Shown here piece after piece: positions 8,866 to 18,217 of a stretch of DNA of 35,462 nt. The notes under the pieces were generated by a model. It was not told the origin of the DNA. It saw only the letters and a list, made by a program, of their open reading frames with translations, and ran no database searches. Within the stretch, counting starts at the first letter, position 1. Every line of letters begins with the position of its first letter. A program made the position numbers and the translations under genes. The stretch comes from Pseudolactococcus laudensis (GTDB taxonomy: Bacteria; Bacillota; Bacilli; Lactobacillales; Streptococcaceae): assembly GCF_013449735.1 (NCBI RefSeq), contig NZ_JACBNY010000019.1, forward strand, positions 1-35,462, given 5' to 3'.

Positions 8866-9972
8866 ATGAAAATTATTGTTAGTGGTGGAGGAACGGGTGG
8901 CCATATCTATCCAGCACTTAGTTTTATCAACTATCTCAAAACGGTTGAACCAGATGTATCAGTGCTTTACATTGGCACACAAAAAGGGTTAGAATCTAAA
9001 ATTGTTCCGGAAAATGGGATTGACTTTAAAACGATAGATATCCAAGGCTTTAAACGCTCTTTGTCACCTGAAAATGTCAGAACGGTCTATAAATTTCTTA
9101 AATCCGTGTCGGATGCGAAAAAGATTATCAAGGATTTCAAACCTGATGTGGTAATTGGTACGGGTGGCTATGTGGCAGGTCCTGTGATTTATGCTGCAGC
9201 CAAGCTGAAAATTCCAACGATTGTTCATGAGCAGAACTCTATTCCAGGTGTGACAAATAAGTTTTTAAGTCGTTATGCAACGCGTGTTGCGCTTGCTTTT
9301 CAAGAGGCAGGGTCATTTTTCCCGTCTAAGAAAACGGTTTTTACGGGTAACCCAAGAGCTCAGGAAGTCGCTGATTTGACAGATTCTAGTAATGTGCTAG
9401 GCCAATATGGTTTAAGAACAGACAAGAAGACAATCGTCATTTTCGGTGGTAGTCGTGGGGCTCTCAAAATCAATACTGCAGTCGTTGAGGCTTTGCCCGA
9501 GCTCGCGAAAAAAGATTATCAGATTCTTTATGCCTCTGGTGAAATTTACTACAACGACCCAGAATTCTCAGATATATTCACAGCATTTAATCGAAAAGAA
9601 AATATCAAAATAGTCCCTTATATTAACAACATGGTTGAGGTTTTAAATGATGCCAATTTGATTTTATCAAGGGCAGGGGCAACGACCTTAGCTGAGATTA
9701 CGGCACTTGGTTTGCCGTCTATCTTAGTACCAAGTCCTTATGTAACTGCTGACCACCAAACGAAAAATGCCGAGGCGCTTGAAAATGCTGGCGCCGCAAT
9801 AATGATTAAAAATGCCGAGTTAACTGGTAAGCGTGTTGTTGGTGCGATTGACAGTCTTTTATTGGATGACGTGAGGTATCGTCAAATGGCTGAAAGTGCT
9901 GTGCGTGAGGGTGTACCAGACGCAAGTAATCGTTTATATCGAGTGCTCAAGGATGTATTAAATGGCAGATAA
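8866..9972 (+). CDS. murG: MurG, lipid II synthase (GlcNAc transferase)
   Basis: A 368-residue peripheral membrane glycosyltransferase that transfers GlcNAc from UDP-GlcNAc to lipid I to form lipid II. The first glycine loop GGGTGGHIYPAL is at residues 7-18 with catalytic H13. A second loop is GGSRGALKIN, and the donor-binding site lies in SRAGATTLAEI and DHQTKNAE. It starts 2 bp after the murD stop and its last 11 bases overlap the divIB start, so the three genes are almost certainly translated from one mRNA. Confidence 0.98.
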   Translation: MKIIVSGGGTGGHIYPALSFINYLKTVEPDVSVLYIGTQKGLESKIVPENGIDFKTIDIQGFKRSLSPENVRTVYKFLKSVSDAKKIIKDFKPDVVIGTGGYVAGPVIYAAAKLKIPTIVHEQNSIPGVTNKFLSRYATRVALAFQEAGSFFPSKKTVFTGNPRAQEVADLTDSSNVLGQYGLRTDKKTIVIFGGSRGALKINTAVVEALPELAKKDYQILYASGEIYYNDPEFSDIFTAFNRKENIKIVPYINNMVEVLNDANLILSRAGATTLAEITALGLPSILVPSPYVTADHQTKNAEALENAGAAIMIKNAELTGKRVVGAIDSLLLDDVRYRQMAESAVREGVPDASNRLYRVLKDVLNGR

Positions 9973-11050
9973 AGATAAACAACCAGAACTGACGCCTTGG
10001 CAGCAAGAACATGCTGAGTTTCAAAAGAAAAAGCAAGAAGAGGCAGCGAAATTGGCGCGCGAAGAAAAGCGCAAGAAACAGCCTGCTAAGGTCGAGTCGG
10101 TCATTGAAAAATATGAGGCAACGCCTAATCAACCAGTAAAAGAAGAAAAAATACCATTCTTTAAGCGGTTTAAAGTTTTAGCCGCGCCAGAAGAAAAGGG
10201 AGAGATTTCTCAAGTATTGGGCAAAATTTGGCCCTTTATCTTGGTAACACTTTTAATCTTTTTAAGTAGCATCTATGTTATTTCACCACTCAGCAAAATT
10301 GCAAGTTTCACCGCAACTGGTAATGTGCACGAGTCGACTGAGCAAATTGCTGAGGCAACCGGAATTAAAACTAATGACCATGTCTGGCAAGTCATCCAAA
10401 AATCGACAGCTATCTCGACTAAAATCGAGCAGAAGTTTCCACGTGTCAAGTCAGCGAAAATCTCGTGGGTATTTCCAAACAACTTTAGCGCTAAAATCGT
10501 CGAATACGGTGAGAGCGTCTACCTGAAAACAGGAGATGCGTATCAGTTGGTTTTGTCAAATGGTGTCATCTTGACACAAGAGCCTGTTGATGCACAAAAA
10601 CGTGCTGCATTACCGGTTTTAGACGGCTTTAATGCGAAAGAAGTCAAGTCATTTGTCGCCGCATACGAGACACTCAAACCAGAACTGAAAGCCCAAATCA
10701 CAACCGTGACTAAGGTGCCTACGAAAGTAACACCAGACTTCATCGCGCTTGAAATGAAAGACGGTCACCAAGTTCGAGTACCTCTGAGTCAGATGGCTGA
10801 AAAGCTCCCTTATTACACTAGTGTCGCCTCAAATCTCACCGAGCCTAGCGTCGTGGATATGGAAGCAGGCGTCTATGCTAAGTCTAAAGATGCCTACCAG
10901 AAAGATTTAGACGACGAAAAAGAAAAAGAGCAGAAAGCCAAAGAAACAGCTGCCGCAAACAAGTCAGCCGAACAAGCGTCTGACAATGGTGGTGAAAGTA
11001 GCAACGGCACTGAAACTGCAAGCACCGATAGCACACAAGGCACTGAATAG
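9962..11050 (+). CDS. divIB: Cell division protein DivIB/FtsQ
   Basis: A 362-residue bitopic membrane protein of the FtsQ-DivIB family, which works with FtsL and DivIC at the septum. Residues 1-85 are a highly charged cytoplasmic region. One membrane helix spans about 90-108. The FtsQ-type POTRA domain is about 112-182, then the beta domain to about 300. The tail from about 313 to 362 is low-complexity (KEKEQKAKE, then Ser/Thr/Gly/Glu-rich) and probably disordered. The ATG lies inside the end of murG (11-bp overlap). I see no terminator directly after it. Confidence 0.92.
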   Translation: MADKDKQPELTPWQQEHAEFQKKKQEEAAKLAREEKRKKQPAKVESVIEKYEATPNQPVKEEKIPFFKRFKVLAAPEEKGEISQVLGKIWPFILVTLLIFLSSIYVISPLSKIASFTATGNVHESTEQIAEATGIKTNDHVWQVIQKSTAISTKIEQKFPRVKSAKISWVFPNNFSAKIVEYGESVYLKTGDAYQLVLSNGVILTQEPVDAQKRAALPVLDGFNAKEVKSFVAAYETLKPELKAQITTVTKVPTKVTPDFIALEMKDGHQVRVPLSQMAEKLPYYTSVASNLTEPSVVDMEAGVYAKSKDAYQKDLDDEKEKEQKAKETAAANKSAEQASDNGGESSNGTETASTDSTQGTE

Positions 11051-11199
11051 CCTGAAACGGCCTCAAAAACACTTCAAAGTAAGAGGATACAGTAACAAAA
11101 AATCAGGTTTAATCGACTGATAGTGTGTTATTTTATAAAATGAAGATGTAGAGCAGTGAAGGCAAGGGTTCTAATAAAAAAAAGAAATGTCTGAATATC

Positions 11200-11228
11200 T
11201 TGACATTTAAGATAAAATTAAGTAAACT
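11200..11228 (+). promoter_or_regulatory. Promoter of oppA
   Basis: TTGACA at 11200-11205 and TAAACT at 11223-11228, spaced exactly 17 bp. It is one of the closest matches to consensus in the window, fitting a highly expressed binding-protein gene. Confidence 0.8.
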
Positions 11229-11276
11229 AACAAAGTGGTTACTTTTTATTAACTCAATATATCATGGGAGAAAAAT

Positions 11277-13253
11277 ATGACAAAAAAGACAAAATTGATG
11301 AGCATCGGCTTGATGTCTGTAGCAGCTTTAGGCGTTTTTGCAGCCTGCGGTAACAAATCTGATTCTAGTGAGTCTGACGGTAAAGATTATTCATTCTACT
11401 ATAAAACTGACCCTGAAACTTTAGACTATACCTTCTCTGGTCAACGTTACACTGCTGAAAATACAGCCAACTTTGTTGATGGTCTCGTGTCTTATGACCA
11501 ATATCGTCAAATCGTGCCAGCCTTGGCGAAATCTTGGGATGTCTCAGAAGACGGTAAAACATATACTTATCATATCCGTAAAGATGTGCCTTGGGTTGAT
11601 GCTGATGGCAATGAATATGCGACAGTCAAACCTTCTGACTGGGTCACTGGGTTGAAACACGCTGCAGATACTAACTCTGAAACGCTTTACCTAGTTAGCG
11701 ATTCAATTACAGGTCTTGCAGATTATGCTAGCGGTAAAAATAAAGACTTCTCAAAAGTTGGCATCAAAGCTGACGATAAAGCTGGAACATTGACTTATAC
11801 TTTAAATGCGCCAGAATCTTTCTGGAATTCTAAAGCAACTTATGGTATCTTGTACCCAATTAATGCTGAGTTCTTGAAAGAAAAAGGCAAGGACTTTGGT
11901 AAAGTTACAACAGATGGTATCCTATACAATGGTGCTTTCATCGCAACGAAATTTGATAATAAATCAGCGATTGAATACAAAGCCAATGACACTTATTGGG
12001 ATAAGAAAAATGTACACATCAAGAATGTAAAATTATCATTTTATGATGGTAAAAAACCAGAAGATCTTTATAAAGGCTTTACAGATGGCAAGTACAATCA
12101 GGCAGAACTTTTCCCAACAATGCCATACTACAAAAATGTTAAAAAATCTGACGTTATCTGGACTGCCCAAGAAGCAACAACTTACTTTGGTATGTTCAAC
12201 TTAAATCGTCAAACTTATAAGAATACAGCACACGATACAGATGCTAAGAAAACAGCAACAAAACAAGCTGTTTTGAACAAAGACTTCCGTCAAGCAATTG
12301 GATTTGCTATTGATAAAGCAAAATACAATGCACAACGTGTTGGCGAAGAAGGTGGTGAAAAACTTGTTCGTAACACTCTCGTCCCTTACGATTTTGTAAC
12401 AATTGCTGGTAAAGATTACGGGACTGCTGTTCAATCTAATCTTCAAGCGATTGATGGTGATGTTTGGTCTAAACTTTCAGTTGACCAAGGTAAAAACTCA
12501 ACTTACAATGTTGACTTAGCTAAAGCTTCATTTGCTAAAGCTAAAGAAGCTTTGAAAGCACAAGGGGTTGAAGTTTCAAAAGAAAACCCAATCGTCTTGG
12601 ATGCACCAGTTTTAGATACAAGCACAATCAACATTGCTGCTGCAGCATCAATGGCAAACTCTCTTGATAAAGCTTTCGATGGTGAAGTTAAATTGAACTC
12701 AATCAAACTTGCCATGGATCCATATCTCCAAGCAGTCTTCTCGTTCAAGACAGCTGCTGAAGCGGATTACGACTGGAACATTTCAGGATGGGGACCAGAC
12801 TACGCTGACCCAGCAACTTACCTCAATATCTTATCACCAAAACAAGGCGATATCACAATTAAGATTGGTCTTGAACCAAGTGTGACACTTGAAGGCGAAG
12901 ATAAGGGCGCTGCTGCCAAAGCTACGGTAGATATTGAAGCTTATCAAAAACTTTTGGATGAAGCGAATGCTATCACCGATAATACAGATGCTCGTTATGA
13001 AGCGTTTGCCAAAGCTGAAGCTTGGTTGATTGACAACGGTATCGTGACACCAATTAATTCACTTGGTGCTGCACCAATGATGCAAAACGAAGTACCATTT
13101 ACAAAAATTGATTCTAATACGGTTGGTTCAACTGCTTATTCTTACAAATATAGAAAAGTAAGTGATAAAACAGTCACAGCTAAAGAATATGAAAAAGCGT
13201 TGAAAGAATGGAAAGCTAAAGTAGAAGAAAAATCAAAAGCAGCTACCAAATAA
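11277..13253 (+). CDS. oppA: Oligopeptide-binding lipoprotein (OppA/AmiA type)
   Basis: A 658-residue extracellular substrate-binding lipoprotein of the SBP_bac_5 family. A short lipoprotein signal peptide ends in VFAAC, with the lipidated C24. The mature part holds the peptide-binding fold, with family-like segments such as YKTDPETLDYTFSG and WNISGWGPDYADPATYL. The length is close to streptococcal AmiA (about 659 residues). GGGAG precedes the ATG. It delivers peptides to the permease encoded downstream; two hairpins separate it from oppB, which should favour excess of the binding protein over the membrane complex. Confidence 0.94.
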   Translation: MTKKTKLMSIGLMSVAALGVFAACGNKSDSSESDGKDYSFYYKTDPETLDYTFSGQRYTAENTANFVDGLVSYDQYRQIVPALAKSWDVSEDGKTYTYHIRKDVPWVDADGNEYATVKPSDWVTGLKHAADTNSETLYLVSDSITGLADYASGKNKDFSKVGIKADDKAGTLTYTLNAPESFWNSKATYGILYPINAEFLKEKGKDFGKVTTDGILYNGAFIATKFDNKSAIEYKANDTYWDKKNVHIKNVKLSFYDGKKPEDLYKGFTDGKYNQAELFPTMPYYKNVKKSDVIWTAQEATTYFGMFNLNRQTYKNTAHDTDAKKTATKQAVLNKDFRQAIGFAIDKAKYNAQRVGEEGGEKLVRNTLVPYDFVTIAGKDYGTAVQSNLQAIDGDVWSKLSVDQGKNSTYNVDLAKASFAKAKEALKAQGVEVSKENPIVLDAPVLDTSTINIAAAASMANSLDKAFDGEVKLNSIKLAMDPYLQAVFSFKTAAEADYDWNISGWGPDYADPATYLNILSPKQGDITIKIGLEPSVTLEGEDKGAAAKATVDIEAYQKLLDEANAITDNTDARYEAFAKAEAWLIDNGIVTPINSLGAAPMMQNEVPFTKIDSNTVGSTAYSYKYRKVSDKTVTAKEYEKALKEWKAKVEEKSKAATK

Positions 13254-13324
13254 TAGCAACCACGCATAGCACCTATCGTAGTAAATGGTAAATAGGAACT
13301 TTTGAAGTCCTTGTCATATTAGAT

Positions 13325-13369
13325 GAGGCGACCAACCAAGCTCTTGATTTAGAACTGATCGGTCGCCTC
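13325..13369 (+). terminator. Stem-loop after oppA (processing or attenuation)
   Basis: GAGGCGACC and GGTCGCCTC form a perfect 9-bp GC-rich stem with a 27-base loop. It is not followed by a T run, so it is more likely an mRNA-stabilising or processing hairpin than a full terminator. Confidence 0.6.
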
Positions 13370-13441
13370 TTGACGAGAGGGAGCGAAAGTGGTTTGATTT
13401 TATGCTTGATTGAATAGAGTGAGTATAGGATGAAGCAAAGG

Positions 13442-13465
13442 TGAGACTAGATATTTCTGGTCTCA
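13442..13465 (+). terminator. Second stem-loop before oppB, leaky terminator
   Basis: TGAGACTAGA and TCTGGTCTCA form a 10-bp stem (one G-U) around TATT, followed by GTTTTGCG. The short T tract suggests partial termination. Confidence 0.6.
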
Positions 13466-13577
13466 GTTTTGCGTTTAGAGAGACTATCTGAATTGTCCTT
13501 CTCAACTAGCTACTGGCTAACCAACAATCAACTTAACGTAAGTATCTTAATTCTTAATATAGAACGGTTTGAAATAG

Positions 13578-15116
13578 ATGAAAAAATATATCTTTTTTAG
13601 AGTGTTGCGGGCTCTGTTGTCCATTGTTATTGTGACAACAATTGTTTACGCACTCGTCTTTAGTTTAATTCCACGTCGTCAGATTTTTACATCAGATGAG
13701 CAATATGCACGTGTTGCGGGTAAAGCTGATGCACGTCGTGAGTACGAAAATGCAGTCTTTGAGCGTCAGGGTTATATTGACTACTTGAACCAAAAAGCTT
13801 TAGTCAATAAAGTCCAAAAAAATGATCCAAATTATGACGGCACAGATAGCAAAGCCAATCTACAAGCGGCTGAAAAATGGGCAAAATCTGCCAAAGGTAA
13901 TTGGAAAATTGAGCAACTGCCAATTTCTAAAAAGATTTATGCCACGCGTGAAATTCCAATTTGGCAACGTGTCGGGAAGTTTTATGCTAACCTGATTCAG
14001 ATTGATCATCCTTGGAAAATTCAGGATAAATCCAACCCTAATCTCAAGCATTACATCAAGTTCACTTGGGAAAAAGGTGGTGGTCCAGCCATCATCGGTT
14101 CAGGAACTGAGCATAAATACTTATTGTATTTTGATGGCACATTCCCGTTCATCCACCAAAAATTCATTACGATTAATTTGGGGCAATCTTATCCAACCTT
14201 TAGCGGTCGCTCAGTTGTTGATGTCTTAACAAGTGGTCAAGGTGAGACAGTAACACGTGAAATCACACTTGAAGATGGTAAGACGATGAATACGTCTATG
14301 AACATCCATACAGCAACTTATCAAAGTCCTAAGAACCAAAGTGAACGTATGAAACGGATTTTCAAAGATGACTACACAAATGTGAAGAATTTTTATAAAG
14401 ATCCGTCTATGATTGGTAACTCAGCTAGAATTTCAATTATAGGGACAATTTTAGCGTATCTTTTCTCAACTTTCCTTGCGGTCTATCTTAGCCGTCATGC
14501 GGGTGGTATCATTGACCGTTTTGGTCTGATTTTCATCACTGCCTTAATTGCCTTACCAAGTTTGGCGATTATCTATACAGATAGATTCCTCGGCTCATTG
14601 ATAGGCTTGCCAGGTTCATTTACAACATTAGGTGCAGGAAATGTGGCAACTTATATTATGCCAACGCTGATTGTAGCCTTGATTTCTACACCACCATTGA
14701 CCATGTGGACGCGTCGTTACATGGTTGACCAACAGTCAGCTGATTATATCAAGTTTGCACGTGCAAAAGGGTTGTCAGAAAAAGAAATTTCTCGTAAGCA
14801 TATCTTTAAAAATGCAGCGATTCCAGTTGTCAATGGTATTCCTTCGGCTATTGTCGCTGCTGTAGCTGGTGCGACGATGACTGAAACTATTTTCCTTGTC
14901 CCTGGTCTTGGTAAAATGTTACCAGATGCAATTTCTGCCAATAATAGTTCGGTAGTTGTCGGCATTACCTTCATTTTGACGACTTTAGCAGTCTTTGCAG
15001 TCTTGGTAGGTGACATCATCATGCAAATCATCGATCCACGGATTCAATTTGCAACGAAATCTAAAACAAAATCTAAAGCAAAATCTAAAACAAAACATGC
15101 GAAAGGAGAAAAGTAA
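13578..15116 (+). CDS. oppB: Oligopeptide ABC transporter permease (OppB/AmiC type)
   Basis: A 512-residue inner membrane permease. The first membrane helix is at about 8-30, followed by an extracellular insertion of about 250 residues, then five or so helices from about 282 to 485. The EAA loop that contacts the ATPases is at about 387-416 (FARAKGLSEKEISRKHIFKNA region). The large insertion and length match streptococcal AmiC (about 498 residues) and distinguish it from the roughly 310-residue OppB of enteric bacteria. The C-terminus is a lysine-rich tail built from a 12-base tandem repeat at about 15056-15095. oppC begins 1 bp after the stop. Confidence 0.93.
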   Translation: MKKYIFFRVLRALLSIVIVTTIVYALVFSLIPRRQIFTSDEQYARVAGKADARREYENAVFERQGYIDYLNQKALVNKVQKNDPNYDGTDSKANLQAAEKWAKSAKGNWKIEQLPISKKIYATREIPIWQRVGKFYANLIQIDHPWKIQDKSNPNLKHYIKFTWEKGGGPAIIGSGTEHKYLLYFDGTFPFIHQKFITINLGQSYPTFSGRSVVDVLTSGQGETVTREITLEDGKTMNTSMNIHTATYQSPKNQSERMKRIFKDDYTNVKNFYKDPSMIGNSARISIIGTILAYLFSTFLAVYLSRHAGGIIDRFGLIFITALIALPSLAIIYTDRFLGSLIGLPGSFTTLGAGNVATYIMPTLIVALISTPPLTMWTRRYMVDQQSADYIKFARAKGLSEKEISRKHIFKNAAIPVVNGIPSAIVAAVAGATMTETIFLVPGLGKMLPDAISANNSSVVVGITFILTTLAVFAVLVGDIIMQIIDPRIQFATKSKTKSKAKSKTKHAKGEK

Positions 15117-15117
15117 G

Positions 15118-16038
15118 ATGTCAGATAAAGAATTATTTTCGTTCGTCCCTGCCAAAGGAGACGAATCTGAAATCATCAGTGCACCACTTTACTCTTATTG
15201 GAAGAGTGTGGGGCGCAAGTTCCTTTCTTCAAAACTCGCAATTGCAATGCTTGTTTTATTGATTGCTTTACTCTTGATGAGTTTCATACAACCAATTTTT
15301 TCAGGTTATACAGTCGTTAATTCAGGTAAAATTGATGATTTTAGCTTGCGTTATAACTATCCCAATTTAAAAAATTGGTTTGGGACAGATGCGACGGGCC
15401 AATCACTTTTTGACGCTGTTTGGGCAGGGGCCAAAACATCCATTTCAATTGCCATGCTTGCAACACTCATCTCAACTTTTATCGGTGTAATTGTAGGGGC
15501 AGTTTGGGGCTTGTCAAAATCTATCGACAAGTTCATGATTGAAGTCTATAATGTCGTTAACAACGTGCCGCAAGTTTTGGTTTTACTCGTTTTATCTTAT
15601 GCATTTGGATCAGGCTTTTGGAACTTGTTGTTTGCCATGTGTGTGACATCTTGGGTCAGTATCGCCTACCAAATTCGTGTCCAAGTTATTATGTATCGTG
15701 ACCGTGAGTACAATATTGCCTCTCGCACACTCGGTACAAAACCTGCGACGATGATTGGTAAAAATATTTTGCCATACCTCATCTCAGTTATTGTAACGAT
15801 TATCAGTAACCAAATGCCAGTCTTCATTTCTTTGGAAGTTTTCCTCGGATTCTTAGGCGTTGGTTTGCCTTCTGATACACCATCACTTGGTCGTATCATC
15901 GCAGATTATACAGACAACATAACCAACCATGCTTATCTTTTCTGGATTCCAGTATTGATTCTCGGTCTGGTGACTGTCTCACTTTATATCGTTGGTCAAA
16001 CACTTGCTGATGCAAGTGACCCTCGTACGCACCAGTAG
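15118..16038 (+). CDS. oppC: Oligopeptide ABC transporter permease (OppC/AmiD type)
   Basis: A 306-residue permease partner of OppB. A cytoplasmic N-terminus of about 35 residues carries the OppC_N segment, followed by six predicted helices. The EAA loop is around residues 195-225 (IASRTLGTKPATMIGKNILP). The length matches AmiD (about 308). I chose ATG 15118 because GAAAGGAGAA lies just upstream; an upstream in-frame ATG at 15010 would lie inside oppB and has no ribosome site. Confidence 0.94.
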   Translation: MSDKELFSFVPAKGDESEIISAPLYSYWKSVGRKFLSSKLAIAMLVLLIALLLMSFIQPIFSGYTVVNSGKIDDFSLRYNYPNLKNWFGTDATGQSLFDAVWAGAKTSISIAMLATLISTFIGVIVGAVWGLSKSIDKFMIEVYNVVNNVPQVLVLLVLSYAFGSGFWNLLFAMCVTSWVSIAYQIRVQVIMYRDREYNIASRTLGTKPATMIGKNILPYLISVIVTIISNQMPVFISLEVFLGFLGVGLPSDTPSLGRIIADYTDNITNHAYLFWIPVLILGLVTVSLYIVGQTLADASDPRTHQ

Positions 16039-16054
16039 AAAGGAACCGTTTATT

Positions 16055-17113
16055 ATGTCAAATAAAAAAGTTATCCTTTCTGCAAAGGATATTAGTGTTG
16101 AATTCCAAGTCCGCAATCGTACTTTGCGTGCAATTCGCAATATTTCAGTTGACTTGCATGAAGGTGAAACCTTAGCGCTCGTAGGTGAATCAGGCTCTGG
16201 TAAATCAGTTTTCACTAAAGTTTTCACGGGAATGTTAGAGACAAATGGTTCTGTTTCGACTGGAACAGTGACTTATGGTGACATGAATTTAACAGATTTG
16301 AAAACAAATGCCGAGTGGGAAAAAATCCGTGGGGGACAAATTTCGACAGTCTTCCAAGACCCTATGACATCACTCAATCCGATTAAAACAATCGGTAGCC
16401 AAATCTCTGAAACAATCATTAAGCACCAAGGTAAATCATCCGAAGAAGCTAAGACAATCGCCATTGATTTGATGAATCGTGTCGGCATTCCAGAAGCAGA
16501 AAAACGCTATGATGAGTATCCCTTCCAGTATTCTGGTGGTATGCGTCAACGTATCGTTATTGCAATTGCTTTATCATCACGACCAAAAGTCTTGATTTGT
16601 GATGAGCCAACAACTGCTCTTGATGTGACAATTCAAGCACAAATCATCGCTTTGTTGAAGGAATTAAAAGAAGAATACGGCTTTGCCATGATTTTCATCA
16701 CACATGACTTAGGTGTGGTGGCGTCAATTGCTGATAAAGTGGCAGTGATGTATTCTGGTGAAATCGTTGAGTATGGCACGGTTGAAGATATCTTCTACGA
16801 CAGCCGTCATCCATATACATGGGCTTTGCTCTCTAGCTTGCCACAGCTTGCAACGACTGAAAAACTTTACTCGATTGCTGGTACTCCACCTTCTCTTTAC
16901 TCTGAGATTAAAGGGGATGCCTTTGCACCGCGTAATCCAAAACCAATGGCGATTGATTTTGTTGAAATACCACCAAAATTCCCAGTTAGTGACACACATT
17001 GGGCAAAAACATGGTTGTTAGATGAACGTGCACCAGAGTTAACAAAACCAGAAGGTATCCAAGATTTACACGCTAAAATGGTTAAAATTTATGCAAAAGA
17101 AGGAGGGGCTTAA
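16055..17113 (+). CDS. oppD: Oligopeptide ABC transporter ATPase (OppD/AmiE type)
   Basis: A 352-residue ATP-binding subunit. Walker A GESGSGKS is at residues 44-51, the Q loop at Q101, the signature SGGMRQR at 160-166 and Walker B VLICDE at 179-184, followed by the D loop and the switch histidine in THDLG. The C-terminal extension is the oligopeptide/dipeptide transporter type. The start at 16055 is set by GAAAGGA at 16038-16044. oppF follows 2 bp after the stop. Confidence 0.95.
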   Translation: MSNKKVILSAKDISVEFQVRNRTLRAIRNISVDLHEGETLALVGESGSGKSVFTKVFTGMLETNGSVSTGTVTYGDMNLTDLKTNAEWEKIRGGQISTVFQDPMTSLNPIKTIGSQISETIIKHQGKSSEEAKTIAIDLMNRVGIPEAEKRYDEYPFQYSGGMRQRIVIAIALSSRPKVLICDEPTTALDVTIQAQIIALLKELKEEYGFAMIFITHDLGVVASIADKVAVMYSGEIVEYGTVEDIFYDSRHPYTWALLSSLPQLATTEKLYSIAGTPPSLYSEIKGDAFAPRNPKPMAIDFVEIPPKFPVSDTHWAKTWLLDERAPELTKPEGIQDLHAKMVKIYAKEGGA

Positions 17114-17115
17114 AG

Positions 17116-18039
17116 ATGGCTGAAAAATTATTAGAAATTAAAGACCTCTCGATTTCTTTTGGTGAAGGTAAAAACAAAAATATCGCAGTTAAAAATGCCA
17201 ACTTTGATATCTATAAAGGTGAAACTTTTGCGCTTGTAGGAGAATCTGGCTCTGGTAAAACAACCATTGGCCGTGCGATAATGGGCTTAAACAATATTGA
17301 AAACGGCGATATCATTTTCGACGGTAAAAAAATCAATACTAAATTGTCTGGCTCAGAAAAAGAAGAATTAACTAAAGATATTCAGATGATTTTCCAAGAC
17401 CCAGCTGCCTCACTTAATGAGCGGGCAACAGTGGACTATGTTATCTCAGAAGGCTTGTATAACTACCATATGTACAAGGATGAAGCAGATAGAAAAGCAA
17501 AAGTAGAAGCCATGCTAAAAGAAGTTGGTTTACTGCCTGAGCATTTATCACGCTATCCACATGAGTTTTCAGGTGGTCAACGTCAACGTATTGGGATTGC
17601 GCGTGCACTTGTTATGGAGCCGCGTTTGGTCATCGCTGATGAACCAATCTCAGCTTTAGATGTCTCAATTCGTGCCCAAGTCCTCAACCTCTTGCAACGT
17701 TTGCAAGAAGAAAAAGGCTTGACTTACCTCTTTGTTGCGCATGATTTGTCAGTTGTTCATTTCATCAGTGATAGAATTGCCGTGATTTATCATGGAGACA
17801 TTGTAGAAATGGCTGAGACAGAGGAATTGTTTAACAATCCAATCCATCCGTACACGAAATCACTTTTATCTGCTGTCCCAATTCCTGACCCAGCACTTGA
17901 ACGTCAAAAACAATTGATTGTATATGATGACGCAATTCATGATTATGAGACAGACAAACCTAGTTTCCAAGAAATTAAACCAGGACACTTTGTTTGGGCC
18001 AATACTGTTGAAGCAGAAAACTATAAAGCACAATATTGA
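17116..18039 (+). CDS. oppF: Oligopeptide ABC transporter ATPase (OppF/AmiF type)
   Basis: A 307-residue second ATPase that pairs with OppD. Walker A GESGSGKT is at 42-49, the signature SGGQRQR at 152-158 and Walker B LVIADE at 171-176, with the switch histidine in AHDLSVVH. The length equals AmiF (about 308). A strong AGGAGGGG site ends inside oppD. It is the last gene of the operon, followed by a good terminator. The whole A-B-C-D-F order equals the streptococcal ami/opp operons, which take up nutrient peptides and, in some species, peptide pheromones. Confidence 0.95.
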   Translation: MAEKLLEIKDLSISFGEGKNKNIAVKNANFDIYKGETFALVGESGSGKTTIGRAIMGLNNIENGDIIFDGKKINTKLSGSEKEELTKDIQMIFQDPAASLNERATVDYVISEGLYNYHMYKDEADRKAKVEAMLKEVGLLPEHLSRYPHEFSGGQRQRIGIARALVMEPRLVIADEPISALDVSIRAQVLNLLQRLQEEKGLTYLFVAHDLSVVHFISDRIAVIYHGDIVEMAETEELFNNPIHPYTKSLLSAVPIPDPALERQKQLIVYDDAIHDYETDKPSFQEIKPGHFVWANTVEAENYKAQY

Positions 18040-18046
18040 AACAATA

Positions 18047-18073
18047 AAAAAACGAGCTGAGGCTTGTTTTTTG
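18047..18073 (+). terminator. Intrinsic terminator after oppF
   Basis: AAAAAACGAGC and GCTTGTTTTTT form an 11-bp stem (one G-U) around a 4-base loop, with the T run as part of the stem. Confidence 0.85.
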
Positions 18074-18140
18074 TTTAATCAGACAGTAAAATCCACAGTT
18101 TGTGACCGTAAGATAATATATTCGTAACTAATGATAGAAG

Positions 18141-18165
18141 ACGTGAGCGAAAGCTCGCGTTTTTT
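18141..18165 (+). terminator. Second intrinsic terminator upstream of obgE
   Basis: ACGTGAGC and GCTCGCGT pair around the tetraloop GAAA, followed by six T. It lies 70 bp after the oppF terminator and directly abuts the obgE promoter. It may end a short transcript or be a back-up terminator. Confidence 0.8.
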
Positions 18166-18173
18166 GTTATAAT
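18165..18173 (+). promoter_or_regulatory. Extended -10 promoter of obgE
   Basis: TGT followed by TATAAT, starting at the last base of the upstream terminator's T run. No -35 can be placed except inside that stem. The obgE start is 45 bp downstream. Confidence 0.65.
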
Positions 18174-18217
18174 AGAAAGTAACTATAGAGAAAAATACAG
18201 AAAATCAAGGTGACAAA

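Larger units (their letters stand above)
13254..13577 (+). other. Intergenic region between oppA and oppB with two hairpins
   Basis: These 324 bp hold no gene. They contain the hairpins at 13325-13369 and 13442-13465. No convincing separate promoter for oppB is visible, so oppB-F probably depend on read-through from oppA. Confidence 0.65.

Noticed and set aside
14744-15031. A 95-codon minus-strand frame inside oppB
   Set aside because: It is the antisense shadow of the conserved permease domain and has no start signals.
15010-15117. A 36-residue N-terminal extension of oppC from an upstream ATG
   Set aside because: It lies inside oppB in another frame, has no ribosome site, and a strong one precedes ATG 15118; the family length also fits the shorter form.
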